A DNA stretch of 64,000 nt from Kitasatospora sp. SUK 42 (GCF_015776785.2 NZ_LFMD02000007.1:1021635-1085634), one strand, 5' to 3'. Counted from the first letter of the stretch, positions 23,767 through 32,989 are shown. Numbers and translations: made by a program. Notes: generated by a model not told the origin, from the sequence alone.

Positions 23767-24954
23767 TCAGCGGTAGGCGGACTCGCCGGTGATGGCCTCG
23801 CCGAGGACCAGCGTGTGGATCTCGCTGGTGCCCTCGTAGGTGAGCACCGACTCCAGGTTGTTGGCGTGCCGCAGCACCGGGTACTCGGTGGTGATGCCGT
23901 TGGCGCCGAGGATGGTGCGGGCGCTGCGGGCGATCTCCAGCGCGGTGCGGACGTTGTTGAGCTTGCCGAAGCTGATGTGCGGCGGCCGGACCGCGCCCTG
24001 CTCCTTGAGCCGGCCGATCCGCAGCGCCACCAGGTACGCCTTCTCGACCTCCAGCATCATCTCGACCAGCTTCTGCTGGGTGAGCTGGAAGCCCGCGATC
24101 GGGCGGTCGAACTGGATCCGGCTCTTGGCGTAGTCGAGGGCGGCGGTGTAGCAGTCGCGGGCGGCGCCGACGGTGCCCCAGAGGATGCCGTAGCGGGCCT
24201 CGTTGAGGGAGGAGAGCGGTCCGCGCAGACCGGTGACCCCGGGCAGGACGGCGTCGGCGGGCAGGACCACCTCGTCGAAGGAGAGCTCGCTGGTGACGGA
24301 GGCGCGCAGGGAGAGCTTGCCGTGGACGTCGGTCGCGGTCAGGCCGCGGGCACCGCGCTCGACCAGGAAGCCGCGCACGCCCTCCTCGGTCTGCGCCCAG
24401 ACCACGGCGACGTCCGCGATGCTGCCGTTGGTGATCCACATCTTGCTGCCGGACAGCACCCAGTCGCCGTTCCCGCCGCCCTTCCGGACCGCCCGGGTGC
24501 GCATGTTGGCCGGGTCCGAGCCGAAGTCGGGCTCGGTGAGGCCGAAGCAGCCGATCAGTTCACCGGCCGCCATGCCGGGCAGCCAGCGCTGCTTCTGCTC
24601 CTCGGAGCCGAAGGCGTGGATCGAGCGCATCGCGAGCGAGCCCTGGACGGAGACGAAGCTGCGCAGACCGGAGTCGGCCGCCTCCAGCTCCATGCAGGCC
24701 ACCCCGTACGCCACGGCGCCCGCGCCCGCGCAGCCGTAGCCGTCGAGGTGCATGCCGAGCAGGCCGAGGGCCCCGAGCTCGGGGGCCAGCTCCCGGGCCG
24801 GGAAGACGCCGCGCTCGAACCAGTCGCCGAGATGCGGGCGGATCCGTTCCTCGGTGAACTTCCGGACGGTGTCGCGGATCAACCGCTCCTCGTCGGAGAG
24901 GAGGTCGCCGACGGCGAGCAGGTCGGCCGGGTCGATCCGGGTCGGCTTCGTCAT
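23767..24954 (-). CDS. gcdH: Glutaryl-CoA dehydrogenase-type acyl-CoA dehydrogenase
   Basis: A 395-residue FAD acyl-CoA dehydrogenase. The sequence is nearest the glutaryl-CoA dehydrogenase group: FGLTEPDFGSDPANMRTRA, the helix phrase KLNNVRTALEIARSARTILG, and the catalytic base in TYEGTSEIHTLVLG (about Glu374). The enzyme would convert glutaryl-CoA to crotonyl-CoA in lysine/tryptophan breakdown, passing electrons to ETF. ATG 24954 has AAGGAG at the right distance. It is a single gene. A related acyl-CoA specificity cannot be excluded, since the glutarate-binding Arg cannot be mapped without alignment. Confidence 0.82.
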   Translation of the reverse strand: MTKPTRIDPADLLAVGDLLSDEERLIRDTVRKFTEERIRPHLGDWFERGVFPARELAPELGALGLLGMHLDGYGCAGAGAVAYGVACMELEAADSGLRSFVSVQGSLAMRSIHAFGSEEQKQRWLPGMAAGELIGCFGLTEPDFGSDPANMRTRAVRKGGGNGDWVLSGSKMWITNGSIADVAVVWAQTEEGVRGFLVERGARGLTATDVHGKLSLRASVTSELSFDEVVLPADAVLPGVTGLRGPLSSLNEARYGILWGTVGAARDCYTAALDYAKSRIQFDRPIAGFQLTQQKLVEMMLEVEKAYLVALRIGRLKEQGAVRPPHISFGKLNNVRTALEIARSARTILGANGITTEYPVLRHANNLESVLTYEGTSEIHTLVLGEAITGESAYR

Positions 24955-25236
24955 GGAAGCTCCTTGTGGTCTCGGCGGAACACCGGCGAGTATTCCGCAA
25001 CCGGGCGGACGGCTGGCAGGGCGCGAACGAGTGAGGAAGGCGACACGTCCAGCGGCGAGTACGTGGTCGGCGAGCTGACGGCCGAGGAGCTGGGCGGCGC
25101 GGCGGAGGGGCAACGGACAGCGCGCACGGAACTGACGGAACCGGGAGAACTGGCGGAACCGGGAGAGGGGACGGGACCGTCGGAACCGACGGAACCGGGA
25201 GGGCTGGCGGAGCCGGCGGGACGGAAGGAGCGGGGC

Positions 25237-25548
25237 ATGGCGCGCTGGGCGCTGGTCGTCGAGGAGACGGTTGGTCTGGACAAGAACCGGACCTGGGGCA
25301 GCAAGGTACTCGGCGAGGTCGAGGGCACCCGGGAGGAGGCCGTCGAGGAGCTGCGGCGGCTCGTCCCGTCGTTCACCCCGCAGCACCCGTTCAACATCCG
25401 GCGGCGGACGCTGCTCCGGGACGGGGACACCTACCTGCTGATTGCTCAGGGGAGCATGCGCGACTACCACTGCGTGTTCAAGGTGTGGGAGTTGCTGTGG
25501 GACAGCACGCGGCCTGAGGTGCAGGCGGAGCGGCTGACGGAGGACTGA
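25237..25548 (+). CDS. Small conserved protein of unknown function
   Basis: A 103-residue protein starting MARWALVVEETVGLDKNRTW, with GGAAGGAG ahead of ATG 25237. The body has regular alternating strands (SKVLGEVEGTREEAVEEL, then RRRTLLRDGDTYLLIAQG) and no membrane helix. Similar short proteins occur widely in streptomycetes without assigned function. The 282 bp upstream contain 9-bp GGAACCGGGAGAACT-type repeats. A heptad palindrome begins 18 bp after the stop. Function unknown. Confidence 0.75.
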   Translation: MARWALVVEETVGLDKNRTWGSKVLGEVEGTREEAVEELRRLVPSFTPQHPFNIRRRTLLRDGDTYLLIAQGSMRDYHCVFKVWELLWDSTRPEVQAERLTED

Positions 25549-25566
25549 GGTATCGCGGAGCGGGGC

Positions 25567-25684
25567 GACAGCGAACAGAAGACAGCTGACAGATTTCGAA
25601 ATCTGTCAGCTGTCTTCTGTTCGCCGTCAGCTGTCAGCTGTCAGCTGTCAGCTGCCGACGGTCAGCCGCCGACCGTCATCCGCC
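25567..25684. repeat. Heptad-phased palindrome H3, longest stem
   Basis: A 62-bp palindrome: 30-nt arms at 25567-25596 and 25599-25628, one mismatch, CG centre. Left units GACAGCG, AACAGAA, GACAGCT, GACAGAT. On the right, twelve consecutive heptads run to 25684, including AGCTGTC three times in a row. It lies between two convergent genes and stops 9 bp before azlD ends. Confidence 0.9.
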
Positions 25685-25693
25685 CGCCCGACG

Positions 25694-26005
25694 TCACCCC
25701 ACCCCGCACAGCCGCAGCACCGCCGTCGTCGCCGCGCCCGCGACGACCACCGCCGGGAACGGTGCCCGACGCCAGGCGAGCACCCCCGCGACCAGTACGC
25801 CCGCCGGGCGGGCCCAGCCCGCGAAGCCGTGCCCCTGGGTCAGCGCACCGGTCGCCACCAGCGCGACCAGCAGGACCGCCGCCGCGACGGCCAGCAGGTG
25901 CCGCAACCGCTCCGAGAGCGCGAGCCGGTGCCCGAGCAGCGGCCCGGCGATGCGGTAGGCGTACGTCCCGGCGGCCAGCAGCAGGATGGCGTACAGCGGC
26001 ATCAT
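25694..26005 (-). CDS. azlD: AzlD branched-chain amino acid exporter subunit
   Basis: A 103-residue membrane protein with about four helices, the small partner of AzlC. The family phrase GTYAYRIAGPLLGHRL is near the N-terminus and the final helices are short, as usual. ATG 26005 overlaps the azlC stop (ATGA), so translation is coupled. AzlCD exports branched-chain amino acids or their analogues. The divergent XRE-cupin regulator 0.9 kb away is the usual controller. Confidence 0.88.
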   Translation of the reverse strand: MMPLYAILLLAAGTYAYRIAGPLLGHRLALSERLRHLLAVAAAVLLVALVATGALTQGHGFAGWARPAGVLVAGVLAWRRAPFPAVVVAGAATTAVLRLCGVG

Positions 26006-26772
26006 CGGACTTCCTCCTTCACGGCCGCCGCGACGGCCTCCGGCTCTCTCGACCCCTCCGACTCCTCTGCCCCCTCCGCCCCCTCCGGCCCGCCCGCAGC
26101 CGCCGGCCTCCCGGCGAACAGCAGCCCGACCAGGGCCAGCAGCACCGGCAGCCCGGCCGGCACGTACGGCGTGGCCGCGACGGCCACGACGGCGCCCACC
26201 AGGGCGGCCGTACGGGTCCGGCGGTCCACCAGGGAGGGCAGGACGAGCGCGAGCAGAACCGCCGGGAAGGCCGCGTCCAGGCCCAGCGCGTCGGTGTTCC
26301 CGATCAGCCCGCCCGCGAGCGCTCCGAGCAGCACCGCGACGTTCCACACCACGAACAGCCCGATCCCGCAAACCCAGAACGCCGCCCGGCGCCGCTGCGG
26401 CCGGTCCTGTTGCAGCACGAAGGCGGCCGACTCGTCGGTGATCAGCTGGGCACCCAGCAGACGCCGCCACCACGGGCCCTGGAGCACGTCGGCGACGGTG
26501 AACCCGAACGGCAGCAGCCGGGCGTTGAGCACCAGACCGGTGACGACGGCGGCGAGCGCGCCACCGCCGGACAGCACCACGCCGACGGCGGCGAACTGCG
26601 AGCCGCCGGCGAACACGAGGACGGAGAGGACGATCGGCACCCAGAGGGGCAGGCCGCCGGAGACGCTGATCGCGCCGAAGGAGGCGCCGACGAGGGCGTC
26701 GGCGAGGCAGACCAGAGCGATGTCACGGACAGTGGCATGTTCCAGTGTTCGGAGCAGCGAACGCATGTCCAT
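26002..26772 (-). CDS. azlC: AzlC branched-chain amino acid exporter subunit
   Basis: A 256-residue membrane protein of the AzlC family, the large subunit of the exporter. Diagnostic segments are LADALVGASFGAISVSGG near the start, LVFAGGSQFAAVGVVLSGG, and LVLNARLLPFGF. About six to seven helices are expected. The C-terminal ~35 residues are Glu/Ala/Gly-rich and cytoplasmic. ATG 26772 is chosen (ATG 26766 is an alternative). It faces a divergent XRE-cupin regulator across 181 bp. Confidence 0.9.
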   Translation of the reverse strand: MDMRSLLRTLEHATVRDIALVCLADALVGASFGAISVSGGLPLWVPIVLSVLVFAGGSQFAAVGVVLSGGGALAAVVTGLVLNARLLPFGFTVADVLQGPWWRRLLGAQLITDESAAFVLQQDRPQRRRAAFWVCGIGLFVVWNVAVLLGALAGGLIGNTDALGLDAAFPAVLLALVLPSLVDRRTRTAALVGAVVAVAATPYVPAGLPVLLALVGLLFAGRPAAAGGPEGAEGAEESEGSREPEAVAAAVKEEVR

Positions 26773-26953
26773 CAGAGTGAACCGGCTACCCGCGGTTCGT
26801 CAAGCCGAACGATTGGACCGATAGAGCGAACGAACATCATCACGCGCGGCCGTGGCAGCATGAACGGCACCGGACGGTACGAGTCGGAGGCCGGCCGCGA
26901 ACCGGCGACGAACCACGTACCGGAGGACCCAGGGGAACCAGGAGGAAGCCCGA
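26773..26953. promoter_or_regulatory. Divergent promoter region azlC / XRE regulator
   Basis: 181 bp between two divergent genes. It holds GTTCG-TCAAGC-CGAAC (26795-26810), a 5-bp inverted repeat just upstream of azlC, and a run of GAACGA/CGAACGAAC words (26807-26834). These are plausible operator half-sites for the adjacent regulator. No strong promoter hexamers are obvious. Confidence 0.35.
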
Positions 26954-27553
26954 GTGGCGAGCATGAGTGACCGGACCACCCCGCCCACGGGCGCCAACGG
27001 CTCCGGCGCGGAGCTGATCGGCCAGATCGCCGCCTCCATCCGGCGCGAGCGCGAGCGCAGCGGGCTGTCGATGGCCGAGCTGGCCCGGCGTGCGGGGATC
27101 GCCAAGTCGACGCTCTCGCAGCTGGAATCGGGCGCCGGCAACCCCAGCGTGGAGACGCTCTGGGCGCTCGGGGTCGCACTGAACGTGCCGTTCAGTCGCC
27201 TGGTCGACCCGCCGCGCCCGACGGTCAAGGTGCTCCGGGCCGGAGAGGGCCCGGTGACCCACTCCGAGCAGGCCAACTACGCGGCCACCGTACTCTCCTC
27301 CTGCCCGCCGAACGCCCGGCGCGACATCTACCGGATCGAGGCCCAGCCGGGCGAGACCAGGGCCTCGGACCCGCACATGCCCGGCACCGTCGAGCACGTG
27401 ATGATCGGGTCGGGTCGGGCCCTGGTCGGTCCGGCCCAGGAGCCGGTCGAGCTGGGCCCGGGCGACTACATCAGCTACCCGGGCGACGCCCCGCACGTGT
27501 TCCGCGCCCTGGCCCCGGACACCCTCGCGGTGATCGTGATGGAACACATCTGA
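26954..27553 (+). CDS. XRE-family regulator with cupin sensor domain
   Basis: A 199-residue regulator. An XRE helix-turn-helix (about 24-80) is clear: RERERSGLSMAELARRAGIA followed by KSTLSQLESG. The C-terminal cupin (about 115-195) has GDYISYPGDAPHVF and should bind a small ligand. GTG 26954 is ideally placed after GGAGGAAG; ATG 26963 is the alternative. Such regulators are typically divergent to azlCD and sense amino acids or analogues. This arrangement supports local control of the exporter. Confidence 0.9.
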   Translation: MASMSDRTTPPTGANGSGAELIGQIAASIRRERERSGLSMAELARRAGIAKSTLSQLESGAGNPSVETLWALGVALNVPFSRLVDPPRPTVKVLRAGEGPVTHSEQANYAATVLSSCPPNARRDIYRIEAQPGETRASDPHMPGTVEHVMIGSGRALVGPAQEPVELGPGDYISYPGDAPHVFRALAPDTLAVIVMEHI

Positions 27554-27585
27554 CGCGCATCCGATCGCCTGCCGGGCTGGACGGC

Positions 27586-29529
27586 CTACTTCAACAGGCC
27601 GTCCAGGAAGGGGTTCCCGAACACCCGGTGCGGGTCGTACCGGTCCAGGACGGCGATCGCCTCGTCCCAGCCGGGTCCGCCGCCGGCGCGCAGGCTGTCC
27701 GGGATCACCCGGCCGAGCAGGTCCGGGTCGGACCAGGCCGCGTCTGCGGTGTAGGCCCAGCCCTTGGACCACTCGACCCGCAGGCCCGCCCGGGTGCCGT
27801 CGAAGGTGCGCAGCAGCCACTGCTCCAGGTCGCGGGCGAAGCGCTCCAGGCCTGGGGTGCCGGGGAAGGCGAGGACGTCCAGCCACACGGCGGTGTCCCA
27901 CTCCGGCCGGTCGGCCCGGGGGCGCAGCGCGGAGAGCAGCGGGGGCCGGGCACCGGGGACGCCGGAGTAGGAGGGGTCATCCAGGCCGGTGACCCGGATC
28001 TCCACCGCACCGTTCACCGGGAACTCGCCCCGGGCCTGGTACTCGGCGAGCAACTGCCGGTAGTAGGCGGCGAATTCGCTGACCACCCACTGGAGGTCGG
28101 AACGCTTGGCCAGGATCGCGTAGCCGTTGGCGGTGACCCGCAGCGTGGTGGGCCGGACGTACTGCAGCAGGGCGCGCGAGGGCCCCCAGAGGTCGGAGCG
28201 CAGGCCGCCGGCGAGCAGGTGGGTGATCAGGTCGCCGCTGAGCAGTTCGCGCAGCAGCCCGCCGGAGAGCAGGACGTCGGTGAGGTCGCCGGTCAGCGCC
28301 ACCTTGGCGACGATGTACTGGAGTTGGCCGAACAGCGGGGCCGATCCCCAGGCACCGGTGACGATTTGGCCGACCAGTCGGGCGACCGGTTCCGGAATGC
28401 TGTCCGAGAAGGGGTAGTTGTAGGGCTGGTCGACGGCCCTGGACGCGAGCGGCTTGGTCGGGGTGACGCTCCAGGTCTTGAGCCACGGGTACTCGGTGTA
28501 GGCGAACCAGATCGCCTCGACCCGGCCGTCGCGCTCGACGAAGTCGGCGAGGGTGCGCGGGCCTCCTCCACCCAGCAGTCCGCCGAGCAGTCCACCGAGA
28601 AGCCCGCCGCCGTCCGTACCGCTCCCGGGGCGGGCGAACAGCTCGCTGGCCGGAATGTCGAGCCTGCTGACGCAGCGCAGCGAGTGGTCGGCGCCGGCCC
28701 GCAGGACGACCTCGGTGAGGAACGCGCGGCCCAGGTGCACCAGGAAGGCGGCGCTGTCGGCCTCGGCGCGGTCGAAGGTGCGCAGCGCGTAGCGGCCGGT
28801 GGCCGGGTCGAGGACGACGGCGGTGAGCCGGACCACCTGGTTGCTGACCGAGCCGTAGCCGTGCCCGTCCGGCCGCAGCTCGCCGGCGGCGGGGGCGGCG
28901 GTGCCGTGGCCGCCGATGGCGAGCGCTCCGCCGACGGTGAGGTCGCCGGGCGCCGGGCAGGCGGTGAGTCCGAGGCCCCGGTCGCCCAGGTGGGCGAGCA
29001 GCGCCTCCATGCTCGCGCCGGTCTGCACCCGGACGGTGGTGGGCGAGTCCGCGGCGATGGCGGTGAGGTGGCGGCTGGTGTCCACCAGCAGGACGCGGGC
29101 GCTCTCCGGGGTCCCGTTGGCGACGGTGAGCGGCGCCCAGGTGTGCCGGTAGCCGGTGGCGCGCAGGCGCCAGCCGTTGGCGTGCGCCCAGTCGGCGAGG
29201 GCCGGAACCTCCTCGGGGGTGCGGGGCGCGGAGGTCCACAGCTGGTCGGTGCGGATCTCGCCGGACCAGTTCTCGAAGACCCGCTGGTAGAGCTCGGTGC
29301 CCGCGGGCAGGCCGGGCGGTACGGGTGTGGCGGCCGCGGCGCTGTCCGGGCCGACGGTGCCGCGCAGCAGCCAGGCCGCACCGCCGAGCGCCGCCGACGC
29401 GCCGAGCAGCCGCCGCCTGGTCAGGCCGCGCTCCCCGCCGTGTCCCTGGCCGCCCTCCCCGCCGTCCGTTCCGCCGTCCGTTCCCCCGTTCACGCCGTTC
29501 ACGCCGTTCACGCCGTGCCCTGTCGTCAT
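27586..29529 (-). CDS. Tat-secreted FAD-linked oxidase, cholesterol-oxidase type II-like
   Basis: A 647-residue secreted flavoprotein. The first 35 residues are Gly/Asn/Asp-rich with direct repeats (GVNGVNG, GGTDGGTDGG), followed by a twin-arginine signal TRRRLLGASA (37-46). A VAO-type FAD domain follows (about 95-290; RLRATGYRHTWAPLT with a possible covalent-FAD His129). The C-terminal half matches the substrate-binding domain of the cholesterol oxidase BDS family. It would oxidise a sterol or other alcohol with O2. A Gly/Leu-rich insert (LLGGLLGGLLGGG) near residue 330 is an oddity. Convergent with the XRE gene and divergent from the C-N hydrolase. Confidence 0.8.
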   Translation of the reverse strand: MTTGHGVNGVNGVNGGTDGGTDGGEGGQGHGGERGLTRRRLLGASAALGGAAWLLRGTVGPDSAAAATPVPPGLPAGTELYQRVFENWSGEIRTDQLWTSAPRTPEEVPALADWAHANGWRLRATGYRHTWAPLTVANGTPESARVLLVDTSRHLTAIAADSPTTVRVQTGASMEALLAHLGDRGLGLTACPAPGDLTVGGALAIGGHGTAAPAAGELRPDGHGYGSVSNQVVRLTAVVLDPATGRYALRTFDRAEADSAAFLVHLGRAFLTEVVLRAGADHSLRCVSRLDIPASELFARPGSGTDGGGLLGGLLGGLLGGGGPRTLADFVERDGRVEAIWFAYTEYPWLKTWSVTPTKPLASRAVDQPYNYPFSDSIPEPVARLVGQIVTGAWGSAPLFGQLQYIVAKVALTGDLTDVLLSGGLLRELLSGDLITHLLAGGLRSDLWGPSRALLQYVRPTTLRVTANGYAILAKRSDLQWVVSEFAAYYRQLLAEYQARGEFPVNGAVEIRVTGLDDPSYSGVPGARPPLLSALRPRADRPEWDTAVWLDVLAFPGTPGLERFARDLEQWLLRTFDGTRAGLRVEWSKGWAYTADAAWSDPDLLGRVIPDSLRAGGGPGWDEAIAVLDRYDPHRVFGNPFLDGLLK

Positions 29530-29920
29530 CCGGTCCGCCCCCTGCGCTGGTACCCCCGGGCCGGGCTGCGGCGTTCCGAGGCGGGCCGGTGTCCCCCCGA
29601 CCTGGTCAGGAGCGTACGAAGCGCCGTACGGCCGTTTGAAGCGATCCGGCCGAGATCTCACTCCTTCGAGTGATCAAGGCCCGAACGGCTGCGAACAGCG
29701 CCCGGGGGCTGAACTCCGACGCCTCGGCAGTCCTGCCCGCGGGCTCCGGCGGTCGTCTCACGGCGAACGACCGCGGACGGCGAGGGGCGACGGCGGCATC
29801 GGCGCTGGTCGCGTGCCCGGTCATGCGCCCGCCCTCGGCCGTTGCCCGGCTCATCGGCGAACGCATAGGTTGATCTTGACCACCCGCCCTCACCCGCCCT
29901 CACCCGCCGGAGGCTCCGCC
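29530..29920. other. 391-bp divergent region
   Basis: Separates the FAD-linked oxidase (leftward) and the C-N hydrolase (rightward). It holds the inverted repeat at 29658-29673 and a 10-bp repeat CACCCGCCCT (29881-29910) just before the C-N hydrolase ribosome site. No other gene is apparent. Confidence 0.5.
29658..29673. promoter_or_regulatory. TCACTC-CTTC-GAGTGA inverted repeat
   Basis: Perfect 6-bp arms with a 4-nt spacer, flanked by GATC on each side, in the centre of the divergent region. Symmetric and isolated, so a plausible operator for the FAD oxidase. No regulator gene is adjacent. Confidence 0.35.
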
Positions 29921-30667
29921 GTGCCCTCGTCCGCCCCGCTGACCGTCACCGTGGCCCAGCCCGCCTGCGCCGCCCCCGGCCGCCCGGACACCCTGGCCGT
30001 CAACGTCGAGCGGCACGCCGAGGCCGTCCGCGCGGCTGGGACCCGGTTGGTGGTCTTCCCCGAGCTCTCGCTGACCGGCTACGACCTGGCCGCCCCCGCC
30101 GTCGACCCGGCGGACGACCGACTCGCCCCGCTGGTCGCGGCCTGCGCCGCCACCGGTGCCGTCGCCCTGGTCGGCGCACCGGTCGTGGAGGCGGACGGGA
30201 GCGAGTCCATCGCCACCCTGGCGGTGACCGGCGAAGGCGCCAAGGCCGTGTACCGCAAGATGCGGCTGCACGGCCCGGAGTCCGACCGGTTCACCCCGGG
30301 CCAGAAGCCCGTCGTCCTGGAGCTGGACGGTCTGCGGCTCGGCCTCGCGATCTGCGCGGACGCCGCCGACCCGTCGCACGCCGAGGAGACCGCCGCGCTC
30401 GGCATCGACGCCTACGTCGCCTCCACCCTGTACGGCCCGGGGGCGGCCCAGGCCGAGCGCCGGGACGGCCACCTGCGGGAGCGGACCACCGTACACGGGG
30501 TCTGGGGCGTGCTCTCCACCTGCGCCGGGGCCAGTGGCGAGTTCCCGGAGACCTCGGGCGGCTCCGGCCTCTGGTCCCCGGTCGGCGAGCCGGTGGCCCA
30601 GGCCGGCACCGAGCCGGGCGAACTGGTCCGCGGCGGGCTGGTCCGCGGCGAGCTGCCCCGGCCGTAG
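29921..30667 (+). CDS. Carbon-nitrogen hydrolase (nitrilase superfamily)
   Basis: A 248-residue nitrilase-fold amidase. The triad is present: Glu in VVFPELSLTGYD, Lys in AVYRKMRLHG and Cys in LAICADAADPSHAEE. The start GTG 29921 has GGAGG at 29909-29913; the longer frame upstream is non-coding. Length is normal for the omega-amidase/NIT-like group, but no signature tells the substrate. It is 109 bp upstream of fumC on the same strand and probably has its own unit. Confidence 0.85.
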   Translation: MPSSAPLTVTVAQPACAAPGRPDTLAVNVERHAEAVRAAGTRLVVFPELSLTGYDLAAPAVDPADDRLAPLVAACAATGAVALVGAPVVEADGSESIATLAVTGEGAKAVYRKMRLHGPESDRFTPGQKPVVLELDGLRLGLAICADAADPSHAEETAALGIDAYVASTLYGPGAAQAERRDGHLRERTTVHGVWGVLSTCAGASGEFPETSGGSGLWSPVGEPVAQAGTEPGELVRGGLVRGELPRP

Positions 30668-30776
30668 CGCGGAGGTCGCGGGCCCGGGCGGAAATACCCG
30701 GGGCCCGTGCGCGGCTGTCGTGATCGTAAGACCCGGAACCGGGCCGAGAGGGCCCGTACAGGAGGTGCAGCGCGCG

Positions 30777-32195
30777 ATGGCCGATGTGCAGGAGAAGGCT
30801 CAGGACGACTCGCAGGAGTACCGGATCGAGCACGACTCGATGGGCGAGGTACGGGTGCCCGCCGCCGCGAAGTGGCAGGCGCAGACGCAGCGGGCGGTGG
30901 AGAACTTCCCGGTGTCCGGCCAGCGGCTGGAGCGCGCGCACATCGCCGCTCTGGCCCGGATCAAGGCGGCCGCGGCCCGGGTGAACGCCCGCCTCGGGGT
31001 CCTGGACGAGGAGACGGCGGAGGCGATCGCGGCGGCGGCCGAGGAGGTCGCGGAGGGTCGCTGGGACGACCAGTTCCCGGTGGACGTGTTCCAGACCGGC
31101 TCGGGCACCTCGTCCAACATGAACACCAACGAGGTGATCGCGACCCTGGCCGGTGAGCGGCTGGGCCGCCCCGTCCACCCGAACGACCAGGTGAACGCCA
31201 GCCAGTCGTCCAACGACGTGTTCCCGTCCTCGATCCACATCGCCGCCACCGCCGCCGTCACGCACGACCTGGTCCCGGCGCTGGAGCACCTGGCGGAGGC
31301 CCTGGAGCGCAAGGCCGCCGAGTTCGCGCAGGTCGTGAAGTCGGGCCGCACGCACCTGATGGACGCCACGCCCGTCACCCTCGGCCAGGAGTTCGGCGGC
31401 TACGCGGCCCAGGTGCGGCACGGGCGGGAGCGGCTGCTGGCCACGCTCCCCCGGGTGGCCGAACTGCCGCTCGGCGGAACGGCGGTGGGCACCGGCATCA
31501 ACACCCCGCCCGGCTTCCCCGGAGCGGTCATCGCGGAGGTGGCCCGCACCACCGGGCTGCCGCTGACGGAGGCCCGGAACCACTTCGAGGCGCAGGGCGC
31601 GCGGGACTCGCTGGTCGAACTGAGCGGCCAACTTCGCACCGTCGCGGTCGGGTTCACGAAGATCGCGAACGACCTGCGGTGGATGGGGTCCGGCCCCCGC
31701 ACCGGCCTCGGCGAGATCAACCTTCCGGACCTGCAACCCGGTTCGTCCATCATGCCGGGCAAGGTGAACCCGGTGCTGCCCGAAGTGGTGCTGATGGTCG
31801 CCGCCCAGGTGGTCGGCAACGACGCGACGGTGACGCTGGCCGGCGCGAGCGGCAACTTCGAGCTGAACGTGATGCTCCCGGTGATCGCCCGCAACGTGCT
31901 GGAGTCGGTGCGGCTGCTGGCCAACAGCGCCCGGCTGCTGGCGGACCGGACGGTGGACGGCATCACCGCCAACGTCGAACGGGCCCGCGAGTACGCGGAG
32001 TCCTCGCCCTCGGTGGTGACGCCGCTGAACCGGTACATCGGGTACGAGGAGGCGGCGAAGGTCGCCAAGCAGGCACTGGCGGAGCGGAAGACGATCCGTC
32101 AGGTGGTGCTGGAGCGCGGGTACGTCGAGCAGGGCAGGCTCACCGAGGCGCAGCTGGACGAGGCGCTGGACGTGCTGCGGATGACGCACCCGTAG
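30777..32195 (+). CDS. fumC: Class II fumarate hydratase
   Basis: A 472-residue fumarase interconverting fumarate and malate in the TCA cycle; cytosolic homotetramer. The superfamily signature GSSIMPGKVNP is at about 322-332, and the other conserved regions TGSGTSSNMNTNEV, NASQSSNDVFPSS and KSGRTHLMDATP are intact. ATG 30777 is preceded by AGGAGG at 30760-30765, slightly far. Length is normal. A class II enzyme is oxygen-stable. A perfect hairpin follows, before the convergent SPW gene. Confidence 0.96.
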   Translation: MADVQEKAQDDSQEYRIEHDSMGEVRVPAAAKWQAQTQRAVENFPVSGQRLERAHIAALARIKAAAARVNARLGVLDEETAEAIAAAAEEVAEGRWDDQFPVDVFQTGSGTSSNMNTNEVIATLAGERLGRPVHPNDQVNASQSSNDVFPSSIHIAATAAVTHDLVPALEHLAEALERKAAEFAQVVKSGRTHLMDATPVTLGQEFGGYAAQVRHGRERLLATLPRVAELPLGGTAVGTGINTPPGFPGAVIAEVARTTGLPLTEARNHFEAQGARDSLVELSGQLRTVAVGFTKIANDLRWMGSGPRTGLGEINLPDLQPGSSIMPGKVNPVLPEVVLMVAAQVVGNDATVTLAGASGNFELNVMLPVIARNVLESVRLLANSARLLADRTVDGITANVERAREYAESSPSVVTPLNRYIGYEEAAKVAKQALAERKTIRQVVLERGYVEQGRLTEAQLDEALDVLRMTHP

Positions 32196-32275
32196 CGGAC
32201 TCGGACGGCCGTCGGGCGCACGCCGGGTGTGCGTCCGACGCCGTCGGACACGTACCCGACGCCGCCGGACGCGCG

Positions 32276-32313
32276 CCGGGGCGCGGCGGGCACTCAGGCC
32301 CTCCGCGCCCCGG
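32276..32313. terminator. Hairpin between fumC and SPW gene
   Basis: Perfect 11-bp stem CCGGGGCGCGG / CCGCGCCCCGG, 16-nt loop, between convergent genes, 81 bp after the fumC stop. Probably bidirectional. Confidence 0.7.
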
Positions 32314-32333
32314 ACGCGGGCTTGTGGGGAAGC

Positions 32334-32804
32334 TCAGCCCTTGGCACGGCCGGCCCGGCCGCGCCGCATCGACGCTCCGTTCGACGTCATGGTGGCCATC
32401 GAGATCGCCGCGAGGCCGAGCAGGAACATCACGGCGCCGACGATGACGCAGGTCACGATGTTCTTGCCGTGCGCGACGGACCCGGAGACGATCCAGGGGG
32501 AGAGGATCGTCCAGACGCCGAGCACGGCGGCCGCCCAGGCCCGCGCGTGGGTGCGTTCGTAGGCCGATCCGTAGCCGGCCATCAGCACCGCGTAGGCCAG
32601 GCCCACGATCAGGCAGGTCACGGTCAGGGTGCTGAATGCGGTGAAGCCGACGATCCACGGCGATGCTGCCAGGAAGAGGCCGGCCAGTACGGCCAGGGCT
32701 TCGATGCCCTGGGCGCGGGGGGTCGAGGTGACCCTCTCGTAGCGTTCTCTCAGTTCGACGATGTCCGGATGGTGCTCCATGCCCGTCGGGATATGGGTTG
32801 CCAC
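32334..32804 (-). CDS. SPW-repeat membrane protein
   Basis: A 156-residue integral membrane protein with two SPW repeats: the motif AASPWIVGF (about residue 48) and LSPWIVSGS (about 102), each in a pair of membrane helices. The family has no known biochemistry. GTG 32804 is chosen because AGGAGG lies 8 nt ahead; a GTG at 32813 would overlap that site. The C-terminus is basic (MRRGRAGRAKG), in the cytoplasm. It is a single gene convergent with fumC. Confidence 0.85.
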   Translation of the reverse strand: MATHIPTGMEHHPDIVELRERYERVTSTPRAQGIEALAVLAGLFLAASPWIVGFTAFSTLTVTCLIVGLAYAVLMAGYGSAYERTHARAWAAAVLGVWTILSPWIVSGSVAHGKNIVTCVIVGAVMFLLGLAAISMATMTSNGASMRRGRAGRAKG

Positions 32805-32957
32805 CGATACCACCTCCTGTGGTCCGGAACTTGGAAGGCGCTTGCCCCGTACCCATTGTGTCGCCTATCGAGCGATTTGCGCCTGATTGTCCAGAATGAT
32901 CGATAACCTTCCGATCACGCCGGTGACCTGCGTCTCAACACCCCGAGGCCCCATTGC

Positions 32958-32977
32958 CTATGCAATTCGTTGCATAG
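32958..32977. promoter_or_regulatory. PadR-type operator
   Basis: CTATGCAA-TTCG-TTGCATAG: a perfect palindrome with 8-bp arms, 12 bp upstream of the PadR ATG. PadR-family regulators commonly bind ATGCAA/TTGCAT-type or ATGTAT-type inverted repeats. The location over the promoter or leader suits autoregulation. Confidence 0.7.
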
Positions 32978-32989
32978 CAGGATGCGGGC

